From assembly GCA_017546845.1 (NCBI GenBank), contig JAFYRS010000007.1:1-40365 (forward strand): 40,365 nt of DNA, read 5' to 3'. The notes beneath the pieces are model-generated. The model made no database searches. It was not told the DNA's origin and was given only the letters and a program-made list of their open reading frames with translations. This document shows positions 1-6,915 of the stretch, in pieces (the first letter of the stretch is position 1; every line of letters begins with the position of its first letter). Both the position numbers and the translations under genes were made by a program. The stretch comes from Akkermansia sp. (GTDB lineage: Bacteria; Verrucomicrobiota; Verrucomicrobiia; Verrucomicrobiales; Akkermansiaceae).

Positions 1-472
1 CCATGCCGCCTGCCACGGCTGCGGCCGAGCCGCTGGAGGAACCGCCCGGTACGTGTCCGGGGGCAGCGGGGTTCTGGGTTTCGCCAAATGCGGAGTTCTG
101 GCCGTAGGAACCCATGGCGAATTCGTCCATGTTGGTGCGGCCGAAGGGGATGGCACCGGCGGCGGTCAGCTTGGTGACGGCGGTGGCATCATAGGGGGAA
201 ACAAAGTTTTCCAGCATGCGGGAGGCGCAGCGGGTGGGCTGCCCGAGCATGGCAATATTGTCCTTGATGGCAATGGGAATGCCACCCAGCGGCTTGCTGA
301 GGTCTGCCGTGGAGGCTGCGGCCAGTGCGGCATCTGTATCCCAGGAGAGATAGGCGTTGATGCCGGGGTTGCGCTCTTCCATGGAGCGGGCAATTTCCTG
401 CACCAGTTCGGTGGGGGCGATGGCGCCGCTGGTGAGTTGCTTGCGCCAGTATGAAATGGTTCCGTTGAGCAT
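1..472 (-). CDS. gatA: Glutamyl/aspartyl-tRNA amidotransferase subunit A, 5' part only
   Basis: The protein starts at the ATG read leftward from 472 (MLNGTISYWRKQ) and runs off the left edge, so about 157 N-terminal residues are visible of the roughly 480 usual for GatA. It belongs to the amidase-signature family. GIPIAIKDN carries the catalytic Lys (residue 70), and VPGGSSSGSAAAVA around residues 141-153 is the glycine/serine loop with the cis-Ser. The Ser nucleophile lies beyond the edge. GatA releases ammonia from Gln; with GatB and GatC this converts misacylated Glu-tRNA(Gln) or Asp-tRNA(Asn) into the correct amide-aminoacyl-tRNA. It lies 16 nt downstream of gatC in the same orientation, which fits the GatCA(B) operon. 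gatB is not visible. Confidence 0.95.
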   Translation of the reverse strand, partial: MLNGTISYWRKQLTSGAIAPTELVQEIARSMEERNPGINAYLSWDTDAALAAASTADLSKPLGGIPIAIKDNIAMLGQPTRCASRMLENFVSPYDATAVTKLTAAGAIPFGRTNMDEFAMGSYGQNSAFGETQNPAAPGHVPGGSSSGSAAAVAGGM

Positions 473-488
473 GACTGATGAAAAAAAG

Positions 489-788
489 TTAGTGGGCTGA
501 TTCTACGACCTTGGGCACGCGGAACTGGCCGTCTTCCTGCGCCGGGGCATTGGAAAGGGCTGCTTCGTTGCTGAGGCTGGCGCCGGGGATGTCCTCGCGC
601 AGGGCATCAAAGACGGGAAGCGGGTGGTACATGGGCTCTGTTCCGGTGGTGTCCCACTGGTCGAGCTGGGCTACATAGGCCAGCACCTGGTTGAGGTCTT
701 CCGAGAAACGTGCGGTTTCTTCAGGGGTGAGGTCGAGCTTGGCCAGGCGGGCGATATACGCCACATCGATGAGGTTGGTCTGTTCCAT
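489..788 (-). CDS. gatC: Glutamyl/aspartyl-tRNA amidotransferase subunit C
   Basis: This 99-residue protein has the usual GatC length. The start at 788 gives MEQTNLIDVAYIARLAKLDL, matching the GatC pattern in which a short N-terminal helix is followed by VxxxAxLAxLxL. A longer reading starting near 899 would add a sequence unlike GatC and overlap the upstream gene, so it was not used. The middle (ETARFSEDLNQVLAYVAQLD) and the proline-rich PMYHPLPVFDALREDIPG stretch are typical of the subunit that wraps around and stabilises GatA. It sits between the small membrane protein at 805-1113 and gatA, with gaps of 16 nt on each side, so it is probably co-transcribed with both. Confidence 0.93.
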   Translation of the reverse strand: MEQTNLIDVAYIARLAKLDLTPEETARFSEDLNQVLAYVAQLDQWDTTGTEPMYHPLPVFDALREDIPGASLSNEAALSNAPAQEDGQFRVPKVVESAH

Positions 789-804
789 GGCGGGGTGAAA
801 AGAA

Positions 805-1113
805 TCAGGAATGAGTAAGAAGATAGATGGTGAGCATGTACAGCCCCCAGATGGAGCCGGCCAGGGCTGCCAGCAGGAGTAAATTCTGCAGCAGGACATT
901 CTGCTGCTGCCGGGGACTGCTGGTGATGGTGGTTACGTATTTGCGATTTCGCCCCCGGCGCTGTTCCAGTACATCTTCCTGCGGCCCCAGGGTGTTGGCC
1001 GGGTAGCGGCGCTGCTGGTAGGCACGGGCCGGCTGTGGCATGTTGCCCTGGCGCATGTTGCGTCGTAGTTCCAGTTCGCGGAGCTTGTCAAAGGACGAAT
1101 TGTAGTCTGGCAT
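805..1113 (-). CDS. Small basic protein with C-terminal membrane anchor, unknown function
   Basis: This is a 102-residue protein I do not recognise. Its N-terminal 70 or so residues are polar and rich in Arg, Gln and Asn, with no signal peptide. The last 25 residues form one hydrophobic segment (NLLLLAALAGSIWGLYMLTI) that ends almost at the C-terminus. This is the topology of a tail-anchored inner-membrane protein with the basic part in the cytoplasm. It lies 19 nt after the coiled-coil protein at 1133-1732 and 16 nt before gatC, in one apparent operon. The shared C-terminal anchor suggests the two small proteins work together at the membrane, but the sequence gives no activity. No catalytic motif or known domain is visible. 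Confidence 0.7.
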   Translation of the reverse strand: MPDYNSSFDKLRELELRRNMRQGNMPQPARAYQQRRYPANTLGPQEDVLEQRRGRNRKYVTTITSSPRQQQNVLLQNLLLLAALAGSIWGLYMLTIYLLTHS

Positions 1114-1132
1114 GGCGAGGTTCAGTATGGAT

Positions 1133-1732
1133 TCAGGTATGAGAGATGAGCAGATAGATTCCCCAGCTGATGAGCAGGAGAATGAAAAGTGGCAGGTGGA
1201 AGAAGAAACCGTGTGCCAATTGGGTGCGGATGCTGCCCCAGTTTATGCCCTGGCGGCCTTCGACTCCGGGCTTGTACCGGAATATGTCGGTGTGCCGGTA
1301 GCGCGGCGCACTGGCGTATGCTTCTTCAAAATCGTTGGCGGCGCGCTCCAGTTTGGGCATGGCTTCGCGCAGGCGCTCGTGGAAACCTTCGGTGCTCCAC
1401 TGCTGGGGTTGAAGGGAGGAGAGAATCTGTAAATGGCGCTTCAGACACTCGTTGACCTGGGCGACTTCCCCGGCTTCCCGCTCCATTGATTCAAGTTCCC
1501 GTTCCAAGCGGCGCACGGCATTATGCAGCTTCATGCCGATTTCGTTGAGGCTGTCGTTGAATAGCACTTTCTTTTCGTTGCTCTCTTCCAGCTCGCGTCT
1601 CTGCGCTTCGTAGTATTCAGCCTGCTGGCGTGCCTGTTCTACTTGCTGGCGTACCATTTCAGGTGAGTGCATGTCCCCATCTGCTATGCGCGGGTTGAGT
1701 TCCATCTGGCGATATGGGGTGGGTTGTCTCAT
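1133..1732 (-). CDS. Coiled-coil protein with C-terminal membrane anchor, unknown function
   Basis: This is a 199-residue protein with no signal peptide. Residues of about 25-105 are strongly helical and charged, rich in Glu, Arg and Gln (for example QQVEQARQQAEYYEAQRREL), and look like a coiled coil. The C-terminus ends in a single hydrophobic helix (FFFHLPLFILLLISWGIYLL) followed by only a few residues, so it is probably tail-anchored in the inner membrane. It is the first gene of the apparent operon leading into gatC and gatA. The start at 1732 has a candidate promoter 25 bases upstream. I do not recognise the family. A scaffolding or tethering role is possible from the architecture only. 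Confidence 0.72.
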   Translation of the reverse strand: MRQPTPYRQMELNPRIADGDMHSPEMVRQQVEQARQQAEYYEAQRRELEESNEKKVLFNDSLNEIGMKLHNAVRRLERELESMEREAGEVAQVNECLKRHLQILSSLQPQQWSTEGFHERLREAMPKLERAANDFEEAYASAPRYRHTDIFRYKPGVEGRQGINWGSIRTQLAHGFFFHLPLFILLLISWGIYLLISHT

Positions 1733-1756
1733 GGCGCTGCAAAAAATGTTTCGGAA

Positions 1757-1785
1757 AAGTTAATCTTTTAGAGGGCTTTTGTCAA
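1757..1785 (-). promoter_or_regulatory. Candidate promoter of the 1732-to-gatA operon
   Basis: On the minus strand a perfect TTGACA (1780-1785) is followed after 17 bases by TAACTT (1757-1762). The -35 is consensus and the spacing ideal, but the -10 is weak. It lies 25 bases upstream of the ATG at 1732, a reasonable place for the operon promoter. Confidence 0.42.
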
Positions 1786-1807
1786 GTTTTTGTTATGTGT
1801 TGATACT

Positions 1808-1844
1808 ATAAACGGCAGAGACGACTGGCGACTCTGCCGTTTAT
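1808..1844 (-). terminator. Hairpin terminator of tRNA-Gly(CCC)
   Basis: A 13-bp perfect stem (1808-1820 with 1832-1844) containing AAACGGCAGAG and its complement encloses an 11-base loop. It begins 6 bases downstream of the tRNA-Gly on the minus strand. The A/T-rich foot of the stem gives TTTATA on the 3' side, a short rather than classical U-tract. Nothing else in this gap needs a hairpin. Confidence 0.7.
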
Positions 1845-1850
1845 GCGTAA

Positions 1851-1921
1851 TACGGGCGACGGGAATCGAACCCGTGTCTCATGCTTGGGAAGCACGCGTC
1901 CTACCATTGAACGACGCCCGC
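1851..1921 (-). tRNA. tRNA-Gly, anticodon CCC
   Basis: This 71-nt cloverleaf reads on the minus strand. The acceptor stem is GCGGGCG/CGCCCGT with a G-U first pair, the D-loop region contains AATGGTA, and the anticodon loop TTCCCAA gives CCC. The T-arm has the usual GGTTCGATTCC core. The discriminator base is A, and CCA is not encoded. It decodes GGG and is divergent from the tRNA-Gly at 2048. Confidence 0.95.
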
Positions 1922-1938
1922 GGATTGCAAGCGCGGGG

Positions 1939-1967
1939 ATTCTATCGCAGGGCGGTGTATTAGTCAA
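1939..1967 (-). promoter_or_regulatory. Promoter of tRNA-Gly(CCC)
   Basis: On the minus strand TTGACT (1962-1967) and TAGAAT (1939-1944) are separated by exactly 17 bases. The -10 ends 17 bases before the first base of the tRNA. Both boxes differ from the sigma-70 consensus by one base. Confidence 0.8.
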
Positions 1968-2006
1968 GGTTAAAAAAATAAATTTGAAAAAAATATTAAA
2001 TAAGGC

Positions 2007-2035
2007 TTGTCACGGCGTGCTCTATGTGATAGGAT
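2007..2035 (+). promoter_or_regulatory. Promoter of tRNA-Gly(TCC)
   Basis: TTGTCA (2007-2012) and TAGGAT (2030-2035) are 17 bases apart, with TG just before the -10. The -10 ends 12 bases upstream of the tRNA 5' end. This promoter and that of the divergent tRNA-Gly share a 126-bp gap. It may also feed the genes that begin at 2141. Confidence 0.72.
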
Positions 2036-2047
2036 TCCGGTGAGTTT

Positions 2048-2118
2048 GCGGGTATAGCTTAATGGTAAAGCTCCAGCATTCCAAGCTGATCCTGCGGGTT
2101 CGATTCCCGCTACCCGCT
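2048..2118 (+). tRNA. tRNA-Gly, anticodon TCC
   Basis: This is a 71-nt cloverleaf with acceptor stem GCGGGTA/TACCCGC, D-loop AATGGTAA and anticodon loop ATTCCAA, giving TCC. The T-arm is canonical with GGTTCGATTCC. The discriminator is T and CCA is not encoded. It decodes GGA, and GGG by wobble. There is no hairpin between it and the protein gene starting 22 nt later. Confidence 0.95.
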
Positions 2119-2128
2119 TATTTCTAAC

Positions 2129-2134
2129 TATTAT
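2129..2134 (+). promoter_or_regulatory. -10-like element placed for a leaderless start at 2141
   Basis: TATTAT occupies positions -12 to -7 relative to the ATG at 2141, so RNA synthesis would begin at the A of the start codon. The longer match TATTATAC followed by 4 bases and ATG recurs in front of ilvB. No convincing -35 is visible because that position lies within the tRNA T-arm. Confidence 0.4.
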
Positions 2135-2140
2135 ACACGT

Positions 2141-2707
2141 ATGAAAAAGACCCTGATAGCAATGATTCTTGTTGGCGTTTTCGCTGGCAATCTCTGCGTG
2201 GCCGCCTCTGCTCCGGAGCAGGTGGCCAAGATGGCGCAGAAAGGTTCGGGCACCTCTTTTGATGCTCTTTGTGTTGCTGTGTATGAGGCTGTCAAGGCAG
2301 AACCTAATAACGCAGTGGAAATTTTCAAGACTGTAATGATGCAGCGTGAGTCCTGGACTGCTACGGAGACATACTCCGTTCTTCGCTCTGTGCTGCTTGC
2401 AGCTCCTTCTCTGGAAGATGGTTTTGTGGCTAATGCCCAGGCATACAACAATAATCCCGGCAGCTATGTTCCTGTTGCTGTGGAGTCTGCTGGTTATCAG
2501 CTGCTGGCGACTCTGTACACGATGCCTCAGACTCAGCCGGTTGCCGGGACTGTGGCTCAGGGGGTTGCTGCAACTACGATTACGGGAACATCTGCAGGGA
2601 ACGGTGTTTCCTCTGATTCTCTGGAGTCTTTTGTGCCGAATGCTCCTGCTACCACCCCCGAGGAGGATGTTCTGGTTACTCCGCCCGCAACTTCTGCCCT
2701 TAACTAA
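2141..2707 (+). CDS. Secreted protein of unknown function at the head of the export cluster
   Basis: This is a 188-residue protein with a clear signal peptide: MKKTLIAMILVGVFAGNLCV, then a probable cleavage site after AASA near residue 24. The mature part has an alanine- and valine-rich helical N-terminal half (residues 25-125) and a low-complexity tail rich in Thr, Ala, Pro and Ser. No catalytic motif is visible and I do not recognise the family. It ends 21 nt before the outer-membrane barrel gene in the same orientation, and together they precede Wzc and Wza. It may therefore be a periplasmic accessory of polysaccharide export; this rests on position only. No Shine-Dalgarno sequence precedes the ATG, which fits a leaderless start. 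Confidence 0.8.
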   Translation: MKKTLIAMILVGVFAGNLCVAASAPEQVAKMAQKGSGTSFDALCVAVYEAVKAEPNNAVEIFKTVMMQRESWTATETYSVLRSVLLAAPSLEDGFVANAQAYNNNPGSYVPVAVESAGYQLLATLYTMPQTQPVAGTVAQGVAATTITGTSAGNGVSSDSLESFVPNAPATTPEEDVLVTPPATSALN

Positions 2708-2728
2708 ATATTCTGACTGTAGAGAAAT

Positions 2729-3949
2729 ATGAAATCTCATTTTTACAAACAGTTTGTGCTTGCGTGTCTTTGCGCGGGCTCTGTAAGCGCAGTGTCTCTG
2801 TATGATACTGCTCCTATGGTTGGCCTGCCTGAGTCGCATACCGCTACTTATAACGTATATGCAAAGCTGGGCTATGATTCGAATGTGAATACTGCTCACT
2901 CTGATGAGGATGCCAGCGCTTTCGTGAAGGCCGGCCTTGGGGCAACGTTTGCCGATTACGAATCGATTGATAAGATTTCTTATCGCTTTAACCTGGGTAT
3001 GACCCGCTACCTGAGCGATGTAAGCCGGGTGGGTAATACGTATGACAGCAAGACGAATTATGCAGACTGCGGGCTGACGGGTACAATTGTACATGCTTTC
3101 AACTCTCGCAGCACTTATTCTGCGGCTCTGAATCTTTCCTACAGTCCGGAGCCTGATTACGCAAGTGGTATTTCTGCCGCCCGCCGCCAGGGTGAATGCT
3201 TCAACTGGTCTTTCAATAACTCCTACAGCCACTCCATTGATGCTCGCTGGAGCTGGAATGTGAAGTGCGGCTACAGTGGCATTCTGTACAGCGAGACGGA
3301 ATATCAGACTGACGACCGCCAGTATCTTACTGCAGGGGCAGGCCTGCGTTATCGCGCATCGGAATTGATGAGCTATAATGTGGATTTCACATACAAGAAC
3401 GACCAGCGTGATTATGGCTATAACTCCGACAACATCACGTTGATGGTAGGTTTCGATTTGTCCCTCGACCCGGTGTCGAGCTGCAGTGCCAGCATTGGTC
3501 TGCAGCAGAAGTATATCCGCAATAAGGAGATTCTGAGCCCGAATGTGCGCATGGGTTACAACCGCAAGGTGGCAGAGGGACTTAGCGTGAACTCATACTT
3601 TGTGCTGTCTAACGAGAACGTGGATACCTACCGTGGGGTAGGTGCAAGCTATCTTTCCGACCTTGCAGTCCGCGCGGGTGTGAATGCAGTCTATACGCTT
3701 TCCCCCGATGTGTCATTCACGTTCGGTATATCGGTTCTCCGCTCTTCTTACACAGAGGGTACCTTCGGTATGATGCAGGATGAGACCAACTATTCCTGGA
3801 ACCCGACTGTAGGTATGAACTACAAGTTCTCGGAAGATCTGGTGGGTAATATCACCTATACATACACATACTATGATGCAGACTCCAGCAGAAAGTACGG
3901 TGATTACAAGCGTCACGTGATTTCTACCGGTCTGACGTATAGCTTCTAA
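2729..3949 (+). CDS. Outer-membrane beta-barrel protein of the polysaccharide export locus
   Basis: This is a 406-residue protein with a signal peptide (MKSHFYKQFVLACLCAGSVS, cleavage near residue 22). The remainder alternates polar and aromatic residues in many short amphipathic strands, and the chain ends in a terminal Phe (TYSF), the usual signal for barrel insertion. Near the N-terminus of the mature protein, KLGYDSNVN resembles the opening of BBP2-type outer-membrane barrels that often accompany exopolysaccharide genes. I infer a role in secretion or anchoring of surface polysaccharide across the outer membrane. It is followed by a strong terminator, and the Wzc-like gene begins only 67 nt after its stop. 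Family assignment is moderate; barrel topology is well supported. Confidence 0.82.
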   Translation: MKSHFYKQFVLACLCAGSVSAVSLYDTAPMVGLPESHTATYNVYAKLGYDSNVNTAHSDEDASAFVKAGLGATFADYESIDKISYRFNLGMTRYLSDVSRVGNTYDSKTNYADCGLTGTIVHAFNSRSTYSAALNLSYSPEPDYASGISAARRQGECFNWSFNNSYSHSIDARWSWNVKCGYSGILYSETEYQTDDRQYLTAGAGLRYRASELMSYNVDFTYKNDQRDYGYNSDNITLMVGFDLSLDPVSSCSASIGLQQKYIRNKEILSPNVRMGYNRKVAEGLSVNSYFVLSNENVDTYRGVGASYLSDLAVRAGVNAVYTLSPDVSFTFGISVLRSSYTEGTFGMMQDETNYSWNPTVGMNYKFSEDLVGNITYTYTYYDADSSRKYGDYKRHVISTGLTYSF

Positions 3950-3966
3950 AAGATAAAAATGTTTAT

Positions 3967-4003
3967 ACGGAGGGGGAGAAATAGCAACTTCCCCTCCGTT
4001 TTT
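3967..4003 (+). terminator. Intrinsic terminator between barrel gene and wzc-like gene
   Basis: The stem ACGGAGGGG (3967-3975) pairs with CCCCTCCGT (3991-3999), extended by one G-U and one A-T pair, with an 11-base loop. A T-run to 4003 follows. It ends only 13 bases before the wzc ATG, with no obvious complete promoter between. Read-through at this site could therefore set Wzc/Wza expression. Confidence 0.85.
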
Positions 4004-4016
4004 GATACTAAAATAT

Positions 4017-6209
4017 ATGGATAATGGAGTGAGTGCCCAGGCTCAGTCGGAGGCAGTATTGCATGCACAGGATTACATGCAAGTGCTGCGTGGACGGTGG
4101 AAGACTATTTTTCTTGTCTTCATGCTGGTGTTTGTAAGTAGCGCAGTCATCACAAAGATGATGACGCCTAAGTACACCAGCGGAATGACCTTTGAGATCA
4201 AATATCCGAGGGATTTGATTAACGTAGCAGTAGGTGGCGAAATCAATCCTATTGAAAAGGTTGAGTTGTCTGATCAGTATATGATGACTCAATTTGAAAT
4301 TCTTGTTTCCCAACAAAATCTTGTAGCGGTTGCAAATAAGCTTGATTTGCCAAACGAGTGGGAACTTGATGAGGCAACGTCAGCGTTGAAGCTGATGAGT
4401 ATGATTGAGGTAGCGCCGCGTAAAAATACAAATTTGGTCGATATTGAGGTCAAGACAGAGGATCCCCGTATGTCTCAACAGGTGTGCCAGGCAGTGGTGG
4501 ATTGCTACAAGGAGATTCGCGAGGAGAAGGAGAACGCCATCATAAACGAGGCTATTAACAAACGTTATGAGGTGCTCCGTTCTCGTCAGGATGAGCTTGA
4601 ACGCAAAGCCGATGTGGTACGCCAGTATATTCGCTCTGGCAAGTACATTCAGGGAATGTGGAATGATTATGCTGTGCACAATGCTCCTATGTCTGCAGGT
4701 GCAGAAGAACAGACGCTGCAGCAGCTGAATAATAACAAGCTCCAGTTGGAGGCAGAGATTGCACAGATGTCTGTGCACATCAGCAAGCTTCAGGATTTGA
4801 AGGATGCAGACTTGCTTGGGTATGTAACCCGCACTGGTTTGCTGACGGCAGAATCGTATTGTTCGGCCAAGGTGCGCGAGTTGAATAATCGCTATACAGA
4901 GGAAGAGAATAGCCGTGCACAGATGTTGCTCAGCGGTTATGGTCAGCGCCACCCGAACGTGCTTCGCCTGGATGAGCAGCACAAGGCAACGCAGCAGCAG
5001 CTCTATGAGGAGCTGGTAGGTATGCGTGATTCCATGGCGGATCAGATAGAAGTGAAGAAGGCTGAGCTTCAGGATCTGGAACAGCGTTACAATGCCGCAA
5101 AGGAAAAGCTTCGTGATAAGACCCTTGAGGATCAGAAGGTGAAGAATGCCCTGCAGGAATATGCATCGGAAAAGGCTCGCTACGATAAGTTGGAGAACGA
5201 TTATATCGCGGATAAGATGCGCCTTATGGCTCCTCGTACCAGCCTGGAGGTGTATAGTCAGCCGGGGCTGGCAACTGCCCCCAGCAGTCCTAATTATCGT
5301 CTTAATCTGATTGTTGGCGCTGTGCTGGGCCTCATTCTGGGCATGGTGGTAGCATTCATCAGCAATTACTTTGATACTTCCATTAAATCTCTTGAAGATG
5401 CAGAACGTATGCTGGGGCTGCCGGTGCTTGGCGTTATTCCTCAGGATGCCGGCTTGCTGATTCTCCAGGGCGGTGATAGTCCTGATGCGGAAGCATACCG
5501 TATTCTGCGCACGAATATTGAGTTGAAGCGTGAGATTGCCCGTGCTACCACCATTGCCGTCGTGTCGGCAAATGCGGGTGAGGGTAAGACTACAACCTTG
5601 AGCAATCTTGCCTATGTGTTTGCCCAGGCTGGTTATAGCACCTTGATGATTGACGCAGACTTGCGCCGTCCCCGCCTGGCTCGTTATGCCGAGCTGGAAA
5701 GCGACCTGGGCTTGTCTTCCTATCTTGCACAGGGGGCTGAATTGAAGGATGTTGTGTTCCAGACTGGTCATGCCAATCTGTACATGCTTCCGAGTGGTCC
5801 AGTGCCTGTGGACCCCAGTGGTCTTATTGGCTCTAACCGCATGCAGCAGCTGCTTACGGAGGTGTCTAAGCGCTTTGATGTGGTGCTGGTTGACTCTCCG
5901 CCTGTGTTGGGTGTGAGCGATGCTTCGTTGCTTGTAAGCCGTGCTGACGCTACGCTGCTTGTGCTGCAGCCGCGTAAGATGCCTATCAAGGCGCTTCTCC
6001 GCTCCAAGTCGCTGATTCAGAGCGCAGGTGGTAATATTATGGGTCTTGTGATGAATAATGTCGATATTTCGGGTGATACGCAGTATCAGTATTATACGAC
6101 TTATTATTCGTACTACAGCAAGGGAAATAATCGAGTGGAGCCTAAGGCTGTAGCTGCAAGGACGGATGCGGAGCCGACTCCGGATACTGATAGTAATGAT
6201 TTATATTGA
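4017..6209 (+). CDS. wzc: Wzc-like polysaccharide co-polymerase and tyrosine autokinase
   Basis: This is a 730-residue inner-membrane protein. The N-terminus has a Wzz domain with a first membrane helix near residues 33-52 (FLVFMLVFVSSAVI), a long coiled-coil periplasmic part (about 140-420), and a second helix near 430-455 (LIVGAVLGLILGMVVAF). The C-terminal BY-kinase has Walker A SANAGEGKTT (about 516-526), Walker A' LMIDADLRRPR (about 543-552) and Walker B VVLVDSPP (about 621-628). A tyrosine-rich tail near 688-700 (YQYYTTYYSYY) is the autophosphorylation cluster. Such proteins set chain length and drive assembly of Wzx/Wzy-type polysaccharides together with Wza. An in-frame TTG at 4002 lies in the terminator T-run, so the ATG at 4017 was chosen. 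No Wzb phosphatase gene is in the window. Confidence 0.93.
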   Translation: MDNGVSAQAQSEAVLHAQDYMQVLRGRWKTIFLVFMLVFVSSAVITKMMTPKYTSGMTFEIKYPRDLINVAVGGEINPIEKVELSDQYMMTQFEILVSQQNLVAVANKLDLPNEWELDEATSALKLMSMIEVAPRKNTNLVDIEVKTEDPRMSQQVCQAVVDCYKEIREEKENAIINEAINKRYEVLRSRQDELERKADVVRQYIRSGKYIQGMWNDYAVHNAPMSAGAEEQTLQQLNNNKLQLEAEIAQMSVHISKLQDLKDADLLGYVTRTGLLTAESYCSAKVRELNNRYTEEENSRAQMLLSGYGQRHPNVLRLDEQHKATQQQLYEELVGMRDSMADQIEVKKAELQDLEQRYNAAKEKLRDKTLEDQKVKNALQEYASEKARYDKLENDYIADKMRLMAPRTSLEVYSQPGLATAPSSPNYRLNLIVGAVLGLILGMVVAFISNYFDTSIKSLEDAERMLGLPVLGVIPQDAGLLILQGGDSPDAEAYRILRTNIELKREIARATTIAVVSANAGEGKTTTLSNLAYVFAQAGYSTLMIDADLRRPRLARYAELESDLGLSSYLAQGAELKDVVFQTGHANLYMLPSGPVPVDPSGLIGSNRMQQLLTEVSKRFDVVLVDSPPVLGVSDASLLVSRADATLLVLQPRKMPIKALLRSKSLIQSAGGNIMGLVMNNVDISGDTQYQYYTTYYSYYSKGNNRVEPKAVAARTDAEPTPDTDSNDLY

Positions 6210-6218
6210 TTAGTTGTT

Positions 6219-6836
6219 ATGAAGAAGTTTATTATACAGTTGTTTGTGATGCTGTTGCTTTGTTTCGCAATGCAGCCGCTCATGGCACAGGACGCTGCAA
6301 CTGAACCCCGCGCAACAAAGGGCGGTACGGTTGTCCTGCAATTCAAGAACATCCCCAGCGAGGATGTCGGGAATGTGAATGGCGAGTATGCTGTCAGCCG
6401 AGAGGACGGAACGATTTCTGTTCCTTATCTTTCTGGCCGCGTTCGCGTGGTCGGGATGACTGCACGTCAGGTGGAAAACTCTCTGCGTTCTCTCTATCTG
6501 GCTCAGCAGATTTATTCTGACCCCATCGTGATGGCCAATGTCGGACCGAAGGGGGAGGCTCCGGTTGATACCCGCTATATTCAGATTGCCGGCTACGTGC
6601 GCGAAAAGAAGAACCTGCCGTATCGTGAAGGCGTGACTCTGATTCAGGCTCTGATTGATTGTGGCGATATTACTGACTTCGGTTCGCGCAAGATTCAGGT
6701 GACTCGCGGTAAGGTGACGAGAACGTACGATTATTTCAGTGCACGTGACCGTGCTATCAAGCTCCTGCCGAATGATTCGGTGTATGTTCCCAGACGTCCA
6801 CCGTTTGAAGGACGCCCGGACACGATTGGCCCGTAG
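6219..6836 (+). CDS. Wza-like outer-membrane polysaccharide export protein, short form
   Basis: This 205-residue protein has a signal peptide (MKKFIIQLFVMLLLCFAMQP, cleavage after LMAQ near residue 24). A Poly_export domain follows at about 37-115: EYAVSREDGTISVPYLSG, then VRVVGMTARQVENSLRSLY. One SLBB-like domain follows at about 120-195 (YIQIAGYVREKKNLPYREG, then LIQALIDCGDITDFG). E. coli Wza is about 380 residues with extra domains, so this is a minimal version lacking the C-terminal amphipathic pore helix. There is no lipobox Cys at the cleavage site. The gap to wzc is 9 nt, so the two are co-transcribed, and a strong terminator follows. The outer-membrane pore may be supplied by the barrel at 2729-3949. 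Confidence 0.88.
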   Translation: MKKFIIQLFVMLLLCFAMQPLMAQDAATEPRATKGGTVVLQFKNIPSEDVGNVNGEYAVSREDGTISVPYLSGRVRVVGMTARQVENSLRSLYLAQQIYSDPIVMANVGPKGEAPVDTRYIQIAGYVREKKNLPYREGVTLIQALIDCGDITDFGSRKIQVTRGKVTRTYDYFSARDRAIKLLPNDSVYVPRRPPFEGRPDTIGP

Positions 6837-6850
6837 TACAAGTTGTTAGA

Positions 6851-6888
6851 AAAAACAAACTCCGGCAGCAGGCCGGAGTTTGTTGTTT
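6851..6888 (+). terminator. Intrinsic terminator after the wza-like gene
   Basis: ACAAACTCCGGC (6855-6866) pairs perfectly with GCCGGAGTTTGT (6872-6883) around a 5-base loop. It is flanked by an A-run before and TGTTT after. It closes the wzc-wza unit, and its A-rich side could also serve transcripts from the opposite strand. Confidence 0.88.
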
Positions 6889-6915
6889 ATCGTAGGCCTG
6901 TTATCCGAGGCGCGT

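Noticed and set aside
1843..2043. Short plus-strand frame across tRNA-Gly(CCC)
   Set aside because: It reads through the antisense of a tRNA and its promoter; not a gene.
4002..4016. TTG start for the Wzc-like gene
   Set aside because: The TTG is in the T-run of the preceding terminator; an ATG follows five codons later.
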